A stretch of 64,000 nt of DNA from a gamma proteobacterium HTCC2207 (lineage in GTDB: Bacteria; Pseudomonadota; Gammaproteobacteria; Pseudomonadales; Porticoccaceae), in assembly GCA_905182275.1 (NCBI GenBank), contig CAJJAU010000003.1, forward strand, positions 1-64,000. Reading direction: 5' to 3'. Under the pieces are notes generated by a model. That model searched no databases and was not told the origin of the DNA. It was given only the letters and a program-made list of their open reading frames with translations. A program made the position numbers and the translations under genes. Shown one piece after another: positions 48,224 to 58,194 of the stretch (within the stretch, counting starts at the first letter, position 1; every line of letters starts with the position of its first letter).

Positions 48224-49729
48224 CTATAACCGGTATAACACAGCGAGCAAACCAACCGTGGTCAGAACCACTGTGTAGGGTAGTGCCATAATGACCATGC
48301 GCATGTAGGACAGTCTTATCAGCGGTGCCAATGCGGATGTCAGCAGAAACAGAAACGCGGCCTGTCCATTCGGAGTAGCGACACTAGGAAGGTTCGTCCC
48401 AGTATTAATCGCTACGACTAACTTATCAAAGTGGTCACGGGTGATATCACCCGCATCAAAGACAGATTTGATTTCGTTAATGTAAACCGTTGCAACAAAT
48501 ACGTTATCACTAATAGCGGATAAAACCCCATTGGCTAAAAAGAACATACCCGGCTGAACTGCTGGATCCTCTGCGAGTACCCACGCAATAACGGGTGAAA
48601 AGAGATGGTTCTCATGAATGACCGCTACGATGGCAAAGAAGACGACAAGCAGGGCAGTGAATGGGAGAGCTTCCTCGAACGCATGACCAATACGATGCTC
48701 ATCAATAACACCGTTGAAGGAGGTCAGCAGGATAATTACCATCAGACCGATTAATCCAACTGCTGCCCAGTGAAAGGCAAGGCCGAACACTAGAATTAAC
48801 GCTACAACAAACTGCACTACCAACATCGCATTATCACTCTGGGTGCGCTTTGATGCTTCATGATCACTAGACGCTTGCAGTACTTCACGAACCGCTGCAG
48901 GCAATTGAGCGCCATAACCGAGGATCTTTATTTTTTCTAATAACACACACGTGATGAGGCCACACACTAAAACAGGCATGGTCACTGGTGCCATGCGGAC
49001 AAAAAACTCGATGAATTCCCACCCGGCGCGCTCTGCAATAAGCAGATTTTGCGGCTCCCCAACCGTTGTGCAGACGCCACCTAATGCTGTACCTACTGCG
49101 CCATGCATAATTAGACTCCGCAAAAAAGCCCTGAAATCTTCCAGGTTAGTTTGGTGTTCCGCAAGTAGGCCACTGTCATCGGTGTGGTCATGGTCTTCAT
49201 CGGTTATTGATTTTCCCGATGCGATTTTGTGATAAACCGAATAAAACCCCACCGATATGGTTATTAAAACCGCGGTGACAGTCAGTGCATCTAAAAATGC
49301 TGACAAAAAGGCACCCGCGAAACAGAACATAAATGACAGCGCTGTTTTTGATTTTACTCCGAGAAGAATTTTGGTAAACACGAACAACAGCATGTCTCGC
49401 ATGAAGTAGATTCCGGCGACCATGAACATCAGCAACAGGATTACTTGTAGATTAGCTGAAACCTCTAGATAAACAGCGTCAGGACTGGCCATGCCTATAA
49501 CAATGGCCTCAATGGCCAACAGGCCACCTGGTTGCAATGGATAACACTTGAGAGCCATTGCTAAGGTAAAGATAAACTCGGCAATCAGAGCCCATCCGGC
49601 CACAACAGGACCTGCAGTGAACATTAAAAGGGGGTTTAGAACCAAAAACGCGATAATGGCGGATTTATACCAATCGGGCGCGTCACCCAAAAAGTTTGCT
49701 TTAAATGCCTGTGGCAGAGTCGATGCCAT
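48224..49729 (-). CDS. nhaB: Na+/H+ antiporter NhaB
   Basis: NhaB expels sodium in exchange for protons. The 501-residue inner-membrane protein matches NhaB throughout its N-terminal part: [31 protein letters not shown] and [16 protein letters not shown], with about twelve transmembrane segments. I set the start at the ATG at 49729, because GGAGA lies 6 bases upstream and the protein then begins as in known NhaB; the frame is open for 20 codons further. It converges on fadD. Confidence 0.94.
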   Translation of the reverse strand: MASTLPQAFKANFLGDAPDWYKSAIIAFLVLNPLLMFTAGPVVAGWALIAEFIFTLAMALKCYPLQPGGLLAIEAIVIGMASPDAVYLEVSANLQVILLLMFMVAGIYFMRDMLLFVFTKILLGVKSKTALSFMFCFAGAFLSAFLDALTVTAVLITISVGFYSVYHKIASGKSITDEDHDHTDDSGLLAEHQTNLEDFRAFLRSLIMHGAVGTALGGVCTTVGEPQNLLIAERAGWEFIEFFVRMAPVTMPVLVCGLITCVLLEKIKILGYGAQLPAAVREVLQASSDHEASKRTQSDNAMLVVQFVVALILVFGLAFHWAAVGLIGLMVIILLTSFNGVIDEHRIGHAFEEALPFTALLVVFFAIVAVIHENHLFSPVIAWVLAEDPAVQPGMFFLANGVLSAISDNVFVATVYINEIKSVFDAGDITRDHFDKLVVAINTGTNLPSVATPNGQAAFLFLLTSALAPLIRLSYMRMVIMALPYTVVLTTVGLLAVLYRL

Positions 49730-49931
49730 TTGTAGTCTCCTAGGTTGTTTATTAATATTCCGTTCGATAAAGTTAGCGATGCTCGGCAAAAATGAGTACC
49801 GCTAGGGCAAGATAATACAGCCTTTCATGGTAGACTTTAACCTCTAAAAATAACTCGAGCGACCTTATCTTTACGCCCCTCATAATGCAAGGGATCGAGA
49901 CACATTTCAATATGAAAAAGGAAAAACTACG

Positions 49932-50783
49932 GTGACAACTCCCCTGAACTTAGACGGACTTTATGCGTCATCACTTCGCGTAGATAGTAAAAAAAAATGG
50001 GTAGTAGCCGTCATTGGTGGTGATATTTTGCTATTCGGGTCTCACGGTAGTCAGCCATCGCTAGTGATTGCCGAAGAGGATGCTGATGTACTCAAATTCT
50101 TTTGTGAAGGTCGTTTACATGTCGGTCAGTGGTGGGGTAGTGACTGTGAGGTTTGGGACCTTTTGCCAGAAGCAGCCGGCTGTGATGGTTTTAAGAGGAT
50201 CGAGTTACGCTCACTGCTAGCACAGTCAGCAGATGCAGAGTTCTCATTAGCGAGCCGGGCAACACAGTTGCTAGATTGGCGGAAAAAACATCAATTCTGC
50301 GGCCAGTGTGGGGCTGCCAATCGAATGTCAGAAACTGAACATGCACTGATTTGTGAGCCTTGTGTAATTAGGCAGTATCCGAGAATCTCACCCTGCGTAA
50401 TAGTGGCTGTAGTGAGCGGTGATCGATGCTTGTTTGCTCGCCATCCTAGGTGGCCTGAGAATCGCTTTAGTACGCTTGCTGGTTTTATTGAAGCAGGTGA
50501 GAGCGCGGAACAAGCATTGCATAGAGAGGTGTTTGAAGAAGTTGGTCTAGAGATACATAATATTCGCTATGTTGGGAGTCAAGCTTGGCCATATCCTGGG
50601 CAACTAATGCTGGGCTACATTGCTGACGCTAAAACTGAAGATATTAAGATAGATGGTGTAGAGATAGCAGAAGCCCACTGGTTTAAGTATGATCAGTTGC
50701 CGGCTGTAGTGGCACCTGCAACGATTATGGCAGGGCGCCTAATAAAGCAATTTGTTGATGAGTCTAAAGCCGTATATGGCTAG
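49932..50783 (+). CDS. nudC: NADH pyrophosphatase (NAD-cap hydrolase) NudC
   Basis: NudC cleaves NADH and removes NAD caps from RNA. The 283-residue protein has the zinc ribbon CGQCGAAN...CEPC (residues about 122-142), the Nudix box from about 183 (GFIEAGES and REVFEEVGLEI), and the SQAWPYPGQLMLGY motif found after the box in NudC. The start is GTG at 49932. It is not tightly linked to neighbours. Confidence 0.94.
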   Translation: MTTPLNLDGLYASSLRVDSKKKWVVAVIGGDILLFGSHGSQPSLVIAEEDADVLKFFCEGRLHVGQWWGSDCEVWDLLPEAAGCDGFKRIELRSLLAQSADAEFSLASRATQLLDWRKKHQFCGQCGAANRMSETEHALICEPCVIRQYPRISPCVIVAVVSGDRCLFARHPRWPENRFSTLAGFIEAGESAEQALHREVFEEVGLEIHNIRYVGSQAWPYPGQLMLGYIADAKTEDIKIDGVEIAEAHWFKYDQLPAVVAPATIMAGRLIKQFVDESKAVYG

Positions 50784-50860
50784 AAGGGTAAGAGTCTTCA
50801 GCACAGGCTATTAGTGCATCAGTAACTTTTACTATATGTAATGATTTTTTGGAGATTAAA

Positions 50861-51928
50861 GTGGAATTTTTATTTGAATACGGCCTATTTTTTGCCAAGG
50901 TCGCAACACTGTTAGTTGCCTTTGTGGTGGTGGTTAGTGTCATTGTTGGTGCAAGTCAAAAAAGTAAAGATGGCCAGGGACAAGGGCATTTAGAGATAAC
51001 GCCGCTTAATCAGCAATTTGAAGACTTAAAAGATACGATGCTGATTGCTACTACGGATGAATCATTGCAAAAAGCTGAGGAGAAAAAGCTCAATAAGGCT
51101 AAGAAGAAGCAGCTTTCTGACGAAAAGAAAGCGTCAAAAAAAGTCAGTGAATCGTCGGCTCCACAAAGAAGTAAAGTTTACGTACTTAATTTTGATGGCA
51201 ATATAAGTGCATCAGCAGTAGGCCACCTGCGTGAAGAAATTACCGCGGTGCTTACGCAAGCAACGCCTAATGATGAGGTTTTATTAAAGCTAGAAAGTTC
51301 TGGTGGTATGGTTCATAGCTATGGATTGGCGAGTAGCCAGCTTGATCGGCTGCGTAAGAAAAACGTCCCCCTCACCGTGTGCGTTGATAAGGTTGCTGCA
51401 AGTGGAGGCTATATGATGGCCTGCGTAGCCGACAAAATACTGGCAGCTCCTTTTGCTATTATTGGTTCTATCGGCGTAGTAGCGCAGATGCCAAATTTCA
51501 ATAAAGTCTTAAAAAAGCATGATGTTGAGTTTGAATTACTGACTGCGGGTGAACATAAGCGAACCCTGACCATGTTTGGTGAAAATACTGAAAAAGGTCG
51601 TGAGAAATTTATTGAGGAGCTCGAAGACACCCATCAGCTTTTCAAAGATTATGTCTCAACGCGTCGTCCGCAGCTCGATATTGATAAGATTGCTACTGGT
51701 GAAATATGGTTCGGATCTAGGGCAAAAGACATGGAGTTGATCGATGATATTCAGACCAGTGATGAATACTTGGTGTCGCGGATTGAAGAGGCTGACGTTT
51801 TTGAGGTTGCCTACGTATTTAAAAAGAAACTGCATCAGCGTTTGGGCCTAGCAGCCGAAGAGAGTGCAGATCGACTGTTGCTAAAGTGGTGGTCTCGCCT
51901 GACTCAGAGCTCTAGCAAGCATCTCTAG
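50861..51928 (+). CDS. sohB: Inner-membrane protease SohB
   Basis: SohB is a periplasmic-facing serine protease of the SppA (S49) group. The 355-residue protein has an N-terminal membrane segment (about 8-28), a charged linker and the protease domain with catalytic Ser in ASGGYMMACVADKI near residue 183 and a Lys in the LLTAGEHKRTLT region. Start is GTG at 50861, preceded by GGAG; this gives MEFLFEYGLFFAK, matching E. coli SohB. A TTG further up would place the GGAG within the gene. Confidence 0.92.
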   Translation: MEFLFEYGLFFAKVATLLVAFVVVVSVIVGASQKSKDGQGQGHLEITPLNQQFEDLKDTMLIATTDESLQKAEEKKLNKAKKKQLSDEKKASKKVSESSAPQRSKVYVLNFDGNISASAVGHLREEITAVLTQATPNDEVLLKLESSGGMVHSYGLASSQLDRLRKKNVPLTVCVDKVAASGGYMMACVADKILAAPFAIIGSIGVVAQMPNFNKVLKKHDVEFELLTAGEHKRTLTMFGENTEKGREKFIEELEDTHQLFKDYVSTRRPQLDIDKIATGEIWFGSRAKDMELIDDIQTSDEYLVSRIEEADVFEVAYVFKKKLHQRLGLAAEESADRLLLKWWSRLTQSSSKHL

Positions 51929-51940
51929 CAAGTTATGTTC

Positions 51941-53107
51941 TCAGTCGCGGCGTAGTTTATCGTTTGGCGCAATAGGGTTAGGGAAGTTGAATACCACAAT
52001 GTAGCTGGACACCAAAAAGGTGATAATCGCAACGGCTTGGATTAGGTGAGATGAGTGCGTCCCAATAATCCCTGTGCTGAAGGCTAGGTAGGCGATCATC
52101 AACGAAAACTCACTGTTCTGGCCCAGTCGAAAGCCTATGTCCCAAGCAAGACTCTCAGTTTCGCTATGTGAGCGTAAAAGTCGGTGATAGATCAATGGCT
52201 TAATCGCCAGCATTAGGCCGGCAAGAATCAATGCCGGAAGAATGATAGCCGGAAGTAATGATAGGTCGAACCCGGCTCCCAAAGAGAAGAAAAACAAAAT
52301 CAAAAAGAAATCTCTCAGAGGCTTAAGGTTTAGAGCAATAAACTGGGCGATAGGACTAGTCGCCAAAGCGATACCAGCCAGAAAAGCACCGATTTCTCGT
52401 GATAAGCCTAAATAATGAGCGACTTCGGCGATGCCCAAACACCAGCCGGTGGCCAGTAGAAAAACGTACTCCCCAATTCTATCAAACCGGCTCAATAGGG
52501 GTAACAAAACGAATTTAACGGCGAGGAAACTTGTCACAACTAAAGCCGGCAGCGCGAGTAGCGTCTTGCCAAGAGGTATAAGATTTTGACTTGTAATATC
52601 GCCAGATATAATCAGCAACAAAACAAAAATCGCCAAAAAATCCTGCATCAACAGCATGCCCACCATTAATTCGCCTGAATGCTTGTGGTGCAGCGCTGTG
52701 GTGGGAAGAAGTTTAATGCCTATTATCGTGCTCGAAAACATCATGCCAGTGCCAATCACGAGGCTTTCAGTCGTAGAGTAGCCAAATAAGTCGGCAACTA
52801 TATAGCCGGTCACCGCAAATAGCGCTGAACTGATCAGTGTAATGTGGGTTACCTCTCTCAGAACACGCCATAACGCCTGAGGTTGCATATCCAAGCCGAG
52901 TAAGAAAAGCAGGAAAATAATGCCTATACTGCCAATTTCACTAATGAGAGCGACATCAGATACAAGTTCTAATCCAAATGGGCCTAGAATAGCGCCAAGC
53001 ACGATATACGCAACTAACAGGGGTTGGCGGCCAAACAATGCTAATGAAGCAATGATTGCGCCACCGCTGAAGATAAAAAAGAACAGTTGCAATAGCTCTC
53101 CGTGCAT
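51941..53107 (-). CDS. CPA2-type cation:proton antiporter, short form
   Basis: The 388-residue protein is almost all transmembrane (about 10-12 segments) and matches the KefB/KefC membrane domain: YIVLGAILGPFGLEL near residue 35, FLLGLDMQP near 67 and the GIALATSPIAQFIA region. It ends soon after the last membrane segment, so it lacks the C-terminal RCK/TrkA-N domain of KefB and KefC. It exchanges a monovalent cation, probably K+ or Na+, for protons. The convergent sohB ends 12 bases away. Confidence 0.85.
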   Translation of the reverse strand: MHGELLQLFFFIFSGGAIIASLALFGRQPLLVAYIVLGAILGPFGLELVSDVALISEIGSIGIIFLLFLLGLDMQPQALWRVLREVTHITLISSALFAVTGYIVADLFGYSTTESLVIGTGMMFSSTIIGIKLLPTTALHHKHSGELMVGMLLMQDFLAIFVLLLIISGDITSQNLIPLGKTLLALPALVVTSFLAVKFVLLPLLSRFDRIGEYVFLLATGWCLGIAEVAHYLGLSREIGAFLAGIALATSPIAQFIALNLKPLRDFFLILFFFSLGAGFDLSLLPAIILPALILAGLMLAIKPLIYHRLLRSHSETESLAWDIGFRLGQNSEFSLMIAYLAFSTGIIGTHSSHLIQAVAIITFLVSSYIVVFNFPNPIAPNDKLRRD

Positions 53108-53360
53108 GGCGGTTACCTCGTATTATAAATGTTTGCAGCCTACAAAGGATCGCATGCTGCCTTAGGTCGGCTTGATGTTTGTCGGCTTTAGTTTAGCTAA
53201 ATATCAATTTGGATGCACTGTGCTTTCTGGGTGCTTTTTGTGAATTGTAGAACCCTAGAGATCAGATGTGGTTTTATATCTGTTTTACATTAAAACAAGG
53301 AGAGACAGTGAACCTTTAGATTGTTAGAATATTGTCCCATATATTTTTAGGTAGCGACCA

Positions 53361-53477
53361 ATGAACGAAGAAAGTCCCCAGCAGAATAATGAAGATTCTA
53401 AAGCGGACGCGATTGCCGTGACGGCGATTCTGCTGATAGTGCTTGCTGCAGTGGTATATTGGCTATCTCGGTTTTAA
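53361..53477 (+). CDS. 38-residue single-TM small protein upstream of nadA
   Basis: A short frame of 38 codons begins with ATG at 53361. The first 15 residues are hydrophilic and acidic (MNEESPQQNNEDSKAD), and about 18-33 form one hydrophobic helix, ending WLSRF. The gene lies 25 bases ahead of nadA on the same strand. A weak AGG lies about 9 bases upstream of the ATG. The tidy polar-then-hydrophobic layout favours a real small membrane protein, but I do not recognise it. Confidence 0.5.
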   Translation: MNEESPQQNNEDSKADAIAVTAILLIVLAAVVYWLSRF

Positions 53478-53502
53478 GTGTGACTTTTGAGGTTGATCGC
53501 TA

Positions 53503-54573
53503 ATGACGGAACAGCAAAATACAGCCGAGGGACTGGTTGAAGCGCAACGCCAGATAGTCGAGGATTACCTGCTTCGGTCTCCTGATATCAAGTATTCAAC
53601 ATCACCCGACCGGGATGTTTTGCGTTCTAAAATAAAAGCACAGCTCAGTGCTCAGAATGCAGTTCTAATCGCCCATTACTACACCGACCCTATGATCCAA
53701 GAACTTGCTGAGGAAACTGGTGGTACGGTGTCAGATTCCCTCGAGATGGCGCGCTTTGGCAATACTCATGATGCTCAGACGCTGGTGGTCGCTGGGGTTA
53801 AATTTATGGGTGAAACAGCGAAGATTTTAACGCCCAATAAACGCATATTAATGCCCACCCTAGAAGCAACCTGTTCCCTAGACATTGGTTGTCCTGCGGA
53901 TGAGTTCTCTAATTTTTGTGACCTACATCCTGATCGAACAGTGGTTGTTTATGCCAATACTTCAGCCGCAGTTAAGGCGCGCGCCGATTGGGTTGTAACC
54001 TCAAGCATTGCACTTGAGGTGGTTGAGTTCCTCGACAGCCGTGGTGAAAAAATACTCTGGGCTCCTGATAAGTACCTCGGTGCTTACGTACAAAAGCAAA
54101 CCGGTGCCGATATGATTCTATGGGACGGTAGTTGTATTGTTCATGAGGAGTTCAAAGCCAAGGGCATTTTAGATCTCAAGCAGGTTTATCCAGAGGCGGC
54201 AGTTTTAGTGCATCCGGAATCACCAGAATCGGTGGTTGCTCTGGCTGATGTAGTCGGGTCTACCTCGCAGCTTATTAGCGCCGCCAAGGAATTACCGAAC
54301 CAGAAAATGATAGTGGCTACCGATCAAGGTATCTTCTATAAAATGCAGCAAGCGGTGCCCGATAAGCAGTTGTTAGTTGCGCCTACGGGTGGTAGTGGCG
54401 CCACATGTCGCAGTTGTGCGAGCTGTCCTTGGATGGGCATGAATAGTCTAGAAAATCTCCTCTCATGTATTGAGGAGGGGTCTAATGAGGTGTTTGTTGA
54501 TGCAGATATCGCGAAACTTGCGGTTCAATCTCTTGATAGAATGATGAACTTTAAAGCACAACATCTCAGCTAA
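53503..54573 (+). CDS. nadA: Quinolinate synthase
   Basis: NadA condenses iminoaspartate with dihydroxyacetone phosphate to quinolinate for NAD synthesis. The 356-residue protein has the 4Fe-4S ligand Cys residues, in [17 protein letters not shown] and [10 protein letters not shown], and the [11 protein letters not shown] and [12 protein letters not shown] segments. GAGG precedes the ATG. Its last 4 bases overlap the convergent protease gene. Confidence 0.96.
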   Translation: MTEQQNTAEGLVEAQRQIVEDYLLRSPDIKYSTSPDRDVLRSKIKAQLSAQNAVLIAHYYTDPMIQELAEETGGTVSDSLEMARFGNTHDAQTLVVAGVKFMGETAKILTPNKRILMPTLEATCSLDIGCPADEFSNFCDLHPDRTVVVYANTSAAVKARADWVVTSSIALEVVEFLDSRGEKILWAPDKYLGAYVQKQTGADMILWDGSCIVHEEFKAKGILDLKQVYPEAAVLVHPESPESVVALADVVGSTSQLISAAKELPNQKMIVATDQGIFYKMQQAVPDKQLLVAPTGGSGATCRSCASCPWMGMNSLENLLSCIEEGSNEVFVDADIAKLAVQSLDRMMNFKAQHLS

Positions 54574-56087
54574 AGTCTTTTAGCTTTCTCTTCCATTCCA
54601 ATCACGTCTCTAAGACGCTGTCGGACGATAGATGATCGTTTGAAATCAGGGGTTACTAGTGTTTGTGCAAGACCTAATTGCTCTCGCGCTAACCCAAATG
54701 CGCCTACTAGGATAAAATATTCTGCCCTAGCTTCATGGACGCCCGATATATTTCCCGCTAACCCACGAACCTCAGCGAGACGATACCAAACCATAGGGTC
54801 TTGGTTTCTTGATCTAGCAAGTTCGGTAAGGGCTAGGCTGGCCTCTTCATATTGATGATCCAGCCATAGAGTTTCAGCTTGTAGGGACAGTAGAGGGTAA
54901 TTGCCGGGATTGCGGCTAACAAGAAAGGCTAATTTAGTCAGTGCCTGTTCATATTGTTCGTCTGCCATATCTAACTCTATGGCGGTGTAGTTATAAATTT
55001 GGTGGTTGGGGTCTTTCTTTAAAAGCGCTTCCATCAAATCTCGTGCAGCATCGACATTACCACTGGTTAAATAACTTAGAGCCAGGCCATATATTGCAGC
55101 ATTTCTTTGCTGGGCATTTGCGTCCAACTTGGTGTTAAAACGCTTAATGTTATCCTTTTGGTTCTTAGTCATAGCAACCTGTGCTCGAGCTTGCATCAAA
55201 TAGTAATCGCTATTGTCGGGATAATGCCGCATGGAGCTACCCATAGCTCGGCCTCTGGCATCTGCTATGCGTTTCTCAGTTACTGGATGGGTTAGCAGAA
55301 ACTCGGGAGCTCTATCGCCGGCGTACCGAGCTCGCTTGAGCATGGTCTCAAACATATCTCCAACCGCTCCGGGGTCCCGCCCGGATTTCTCCATGGTTCG
55401 CAGTCCGAATCGGTCGGCTTCTTTCTCGTTAGAACGACTATATCGCAGTTGGTTTTCTAGACTCATTGCTTGAGTTGCGGCCATGGCGGCCATCCCGGCA
55501 TCGCCACCAACAGTCGCTGCTAGGACTAATCCGGCGAGTAGTCCTGCCAGGCTCAGCGCAGACGAACTACGTTGGGCTTCTAGACCCCTAGCGAAGTGCC
55601 GTTGGCTTAGGTGGGCCAACTCATGAGCTAGCACTGACACCATTTGATCTTCGTTTTCAGCAAATGCAAATATGCCGGTGTGTATACCTATAACACCGCC
55701 GGGTACAGCAAAGGCGTTCATGCTAGGGTTATTAACAATGATGAGTTCAATGCGTGGGTCCTCAAGTTCGCTGTAAGTTGCTAAGTTGTAAATAAGATTC
55801 TCGAGGTAATCTTGCATGAGAGGATCGTCGAACTCTTGAACTCTACTTCTGAAAACTTTCAACCAGGTCCGGCCCAGCTGGTACTCCTGCTGTTTTGAGA
55901 TGATCCCCGAGCTGCTGTCGCCTAAAATAGGCAGTTTGATGTCATTGCCAGCCGCGCTAGAAAAAGGGGTCGACAGAAGAGCAATACAAAGCCCTAAAGC
56001 CCAGTAAACTTTTCTTAATGAGATACTTAGAGCATCGTAAATAGCTGGTAATTTGTAGATGATCAAAATAGGAATACACACGTTCAA
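54570..56087 (-). CDS. M48 family metalloprotease, BepA/YfgC-like
   Basis: The protein of about 505 residues has a signal sequence near 35-55 ([16 protein letters not shown]), the zinc motif HELAH near residue 165 with the downstream EKEADRFG acidic ligand, and a C-terminal half of TPR-like repeats. It fits BepA (YfgC), a periplasmic chaperone-protease for outer-membrane proteins such as LptD. No good ATG is available; TTG at 56087, 7 bases after GAGG, is the best-supported start, but the frame stays open to a TTG at 56132 and the true start may be later. It overlaps nadA's end. Confidence 0.82.
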   Translation of the reverse strand: MNVCIPILIIYKLPAIYDALSISLRKVYWALGLCIALLSTPFSSAAGNDIKLPILGDSSSGIISKQQEYQLGRTWLKVFRSRVQEFDDPLMQDYLENLIYNLATYSELEDPRIELIIVNNPSMNAFAVPGGVIGIHTGIFAFAENEDQMVSVLAHELAHLSQRHFARGLEAQRSSSALSLAGLLAGLVLAATVGGDAGMAAMAATQAMSLENQLRYSRSNEKEADRFGLRTMEKSGRDPGAVGDMFETMLKRARYAGDRAPEFLLTHPVTEKRIADARGRAMGSSMRHYPDNSDYYLMQARAQVAMTKNQKDNIKRFNTKLDANAQQRNAAIYGLALSYLTSGNVDAARDLMEALLKKDPNHQIYNYTAIELDMADEQYEQALTKLAFLVSRNPGNYPLLSLQAETLWLDHQYEEASLALTELARSRNQDPMVWYRLAEVRGLAGNISGVHEARAEYFILVGAFGLAREQLGLAQTLVTPDFKRSSIVRQRLRDVIGMEEKAKRL

Positions 56088-56222
56088 AAGACTTGCCTCT
56101 ACCTTAGCGGAAAATGAATAACAATTCGACAATTCAAACGTAAACTGGTTTCATGGGGATTCGGGAATAGGTTAAAAGTAGCTGGATTGTGAAATCTAGC
56201 CCTTATGTAGGTCAGGAGCGTA

Positions 56223-57299
56223 ATGAAGCAAATCTTAAATAAATGGTTGGGTCGGTACTTTGGGAATGAAGAAGCGGTTCTGTTGGCGGTAATGCTAGCC
56301 TCTTTTATGATATTGATCGCTACAGTAGGTGAGTTCTTGGGTCCAGTTTTTGCTGCACTGGTGATAGCCTTTTTACTTCAGGGTGTCGTTAATGCCTTGA
56401 TCCGCGTTGGGTCATCCCAGAGGACTTCAGTAATTACCGCTTTTATACTTTTTCTGGTTGCCTTAGTTACGATTCTAGTAGGGCTGGTGCCTATCGTTGG
56501 ACGTCAAATGACCCTGCTACTAAGCGAAGCGCCTAATATGCTCGGTCGGCTCCAGGTTTTTCTGGCAGGTCTTCCTGAACGCTACGAAGATTACGTGACC
56601 GCAGAACAGTTTCAAATGATCTGGGTGCGTGTATCTGAAGAGATAGCAAACATAGCTGAGCAGGTGCTTTCATTTTCACTTAGCAGCTTCCCCAGCTTAT
56701 TCGCTATTGCTATATACCTATTGTTGGTCCCGGTACTTGTGTTTTTCATGTTGAATGATCGAGAAAAGCTAGTCAGGTTTGTGACGAACCTACTTCCTAA
56801 TAAAAGACCGGTGATGTCGTCTATTTGGTCGGAAATGAATGTCCAATTCGCCAATTATGTTCGTGGAAAAGCCATAGAGATTCTTATTGTAGGCTTGTTA
56901 TCTTATGCTTCTTTCCTTTTTATGGGCCTTAATTATGCAGCTTTGCTGGCACTACTAGTCGGTCTTTCAGTGTTAATACCCTATATAGGTGCCACGGTAG
57001 TCACTCTGCCAGTGTTACTGGTGGGCTACATGCAGTGGGGCTCCTCGCCCGAGTTCTTTTGGTTGTTTATGGTGTATGGAGCCATCCAGTTTTTCGATGG
57101 CAATGTACTGGTTCCATTACTTTTTTCTGAAGTGGTTAATCTGCATCCTGTCGCTATTATTGTGGCTGTTTTATTGTTCGGGGGTATCTGGGGGTTTTGG
57201 GGCGTGTTTTTCGCAATTCCGCTAGCGACTTTAGTCAAGGCCGTTTTTAACGCTTGGCCTGATGGCTCTCCCTCTGATGTAGAAGTGGTTGAGGATTAG
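56223..57299 (+). CDS. AI-2E/PerM family transporter
   Basis: The 358-residue inner-membrane protein has about seven or eight transmembrane segments with the family's central hydrophilic stretch (about residues 100-150) and conserved PYIGATVVTLP and GNVLVPLLFSEVVNLHP motifs. Members include PerM and the TqsA AI-2 exporter; substrates in most cases are not known. AGGAG precedes the ATG. Confidence 0.87.
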   Translation: MKQILNKWLGRYFGNEEAVLLAVMLASFMILIATVGEFLGPVFAALVIAFLLQGVVNALIRVGSSQRTSVITAFILFLVALVTILVGLVPIVGRQMTLLLSEAPNMLGRLQVFLAGLPERYEDYVTAEQFQMIWVRVSEEIANIAEQVLSFSLSSFPSLFAIAIYLLLVPVLVFFMLNDREKLVRFVTNLLPNKRPVMSSIWSEMNVQFANYVRGKAIEILIVGLLSYASFLFMGLNYAALLALLVGLSVLIPYIGATVVTLPVLLVGYMQWGSSPEFFWLFMVYGAIQFFDGNVLVPLLFSEVVNLHPVAIIVAVLLFGGIWGFWGVFFAIPLATLVKAVFNAWPDGSPSDVEVVED

Positions 57300-57376
57300 T
57301 TCGTTATTTTTTAGGCTGATCTTTATCCTGGGACGTATCAGATTGTATTAGATCTGAACATACACAATGTAAATAC

Positions 57377-57898
57377 ATGATTAAAGTTACAGAAAAGCCC
57401 CAGAAAACTATTATTTGTCTTGAGCCTAATCGTTCGGCTACGTGGCAACAAACAAAGACTGCGATTTTGGCACTCTCGTCTTTTATGATGGTTATTGGCG
57501 TTGGATGGCTAATCGCAGGGGTTTGGCTAATATTGCCTTTTGTGTTGCTTGATATTTTGGTTTTTTCGTATTTTTTTTATCGCGTATGTGAGGCCACTTA
57601 TCTTCGCCAATTTATTATTATTGAGCCAGACTCAGTTTGTTTTCAAACAGGTATTCGGACGCTAGGTGCGATTAAGAAGTTCCAGCGGCCTTGCTATTTA
57701 CTCATCCACAAGCGCCGGTCCCCGAGTCACCTCGAAGGTTATTCTCTCACTGATGATACTGAGGTTCAATCTATAGGTAGCTTTCTCAATGAAGACGACC
57801 TCAAGCATCTAAGGCTTGTGCTAGGGCAATTTGGATTTCTCGAGATTAATCAGGAGTGGTGGAAGCCCAAGGCTACGGTAAACAGACTGGATTATTGA
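57377..57898 (+). CDS. DUF2244 domain membrane protein
   Basis: The 173-residue protein has two close transmembrane segments (about 28-46 and 50-68), then a soluble region with the family features CEATYLRQFIII and RPCYLLIHKRRSP, and a C-terminal FLNEDDLKHL segment. DUF2244 genes are often near cytochrome oxidase or other membrane-complex genes, but that context is absent here. Function is unknown. No clear ribosome binding site precedes the ATG. Confidence 0.72.
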   Translation: MIKVTEKPQKTIICLEPNRSATWQQTKTAILALSSFMMVIGVGWLIAGVWLILPFVLLDILVFSYFFYRVCEATYLRQFIIIEPDSVCFQTGIRTLGAIKKFQRPCYLLIHKRRSPSHLEGYSLTDDTEVQSIGSFLNEDDLKHLRLVLGQFGFLEINQEWWKPKATVNRLDY

Positions 57899-57969
57899 TG
57901 CCTATTAGCATGCTTTACTCGCCGGCATTATTATCTATTTGCATATAAACGATTCGAACCCAGCGGGTT

Positions 57970-57987
57970 CTTGTAGTATAACTAATC
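57970..57987 (+). promoter_or_regulatory. Upstream operator-like element ahead of aceE
   Basis: CTTGTAGTATAACTAATC repeats the left arm and part of the right arm of the perfect dyad at 58085, with the same three-base centre. TATAAC within it could be a -10 box. It lies 225 bases ahead of aceE. Confidence 0.45.
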
Positions 57988-58069
57988 TTTTTTTTAGCAA
58001 TATTAAAATTATCTCTATAATAATCAACTGCTTATATTTTATGGCTTTTTTTAAGGTGAAACAATCTAC

Positions 58070-58103
58070 TTTATTTTCGGAATGCTTGTAGTTATACTAC
58101 AAG
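58070..58103 (+). promoter_or_regulatory. aceE promoter with overlapping palindromic operator
   Basis: TTTATT (58070-58075) and TATACT (58093-58098) are 17 bases apart, a plausible sigma-70 promoter. The dyad CTTGTAGT-TAT-ACTACAAG (58085-58103) has perfect 8-base arms and covers the -10 box, so a dimeric repressor bound there would block transcription. A GntR-type regulator such as PdhR is a good guess. Confidence 0.6.
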
Positions 58104-58194
58104 TCCGATCGGGCGGGGTATTAATTGGCGATGATAGGCGCCACTCCGGTTCGAAGCACCGTCTCCGCCGCTTTAACGACTAATATTCAACTGG

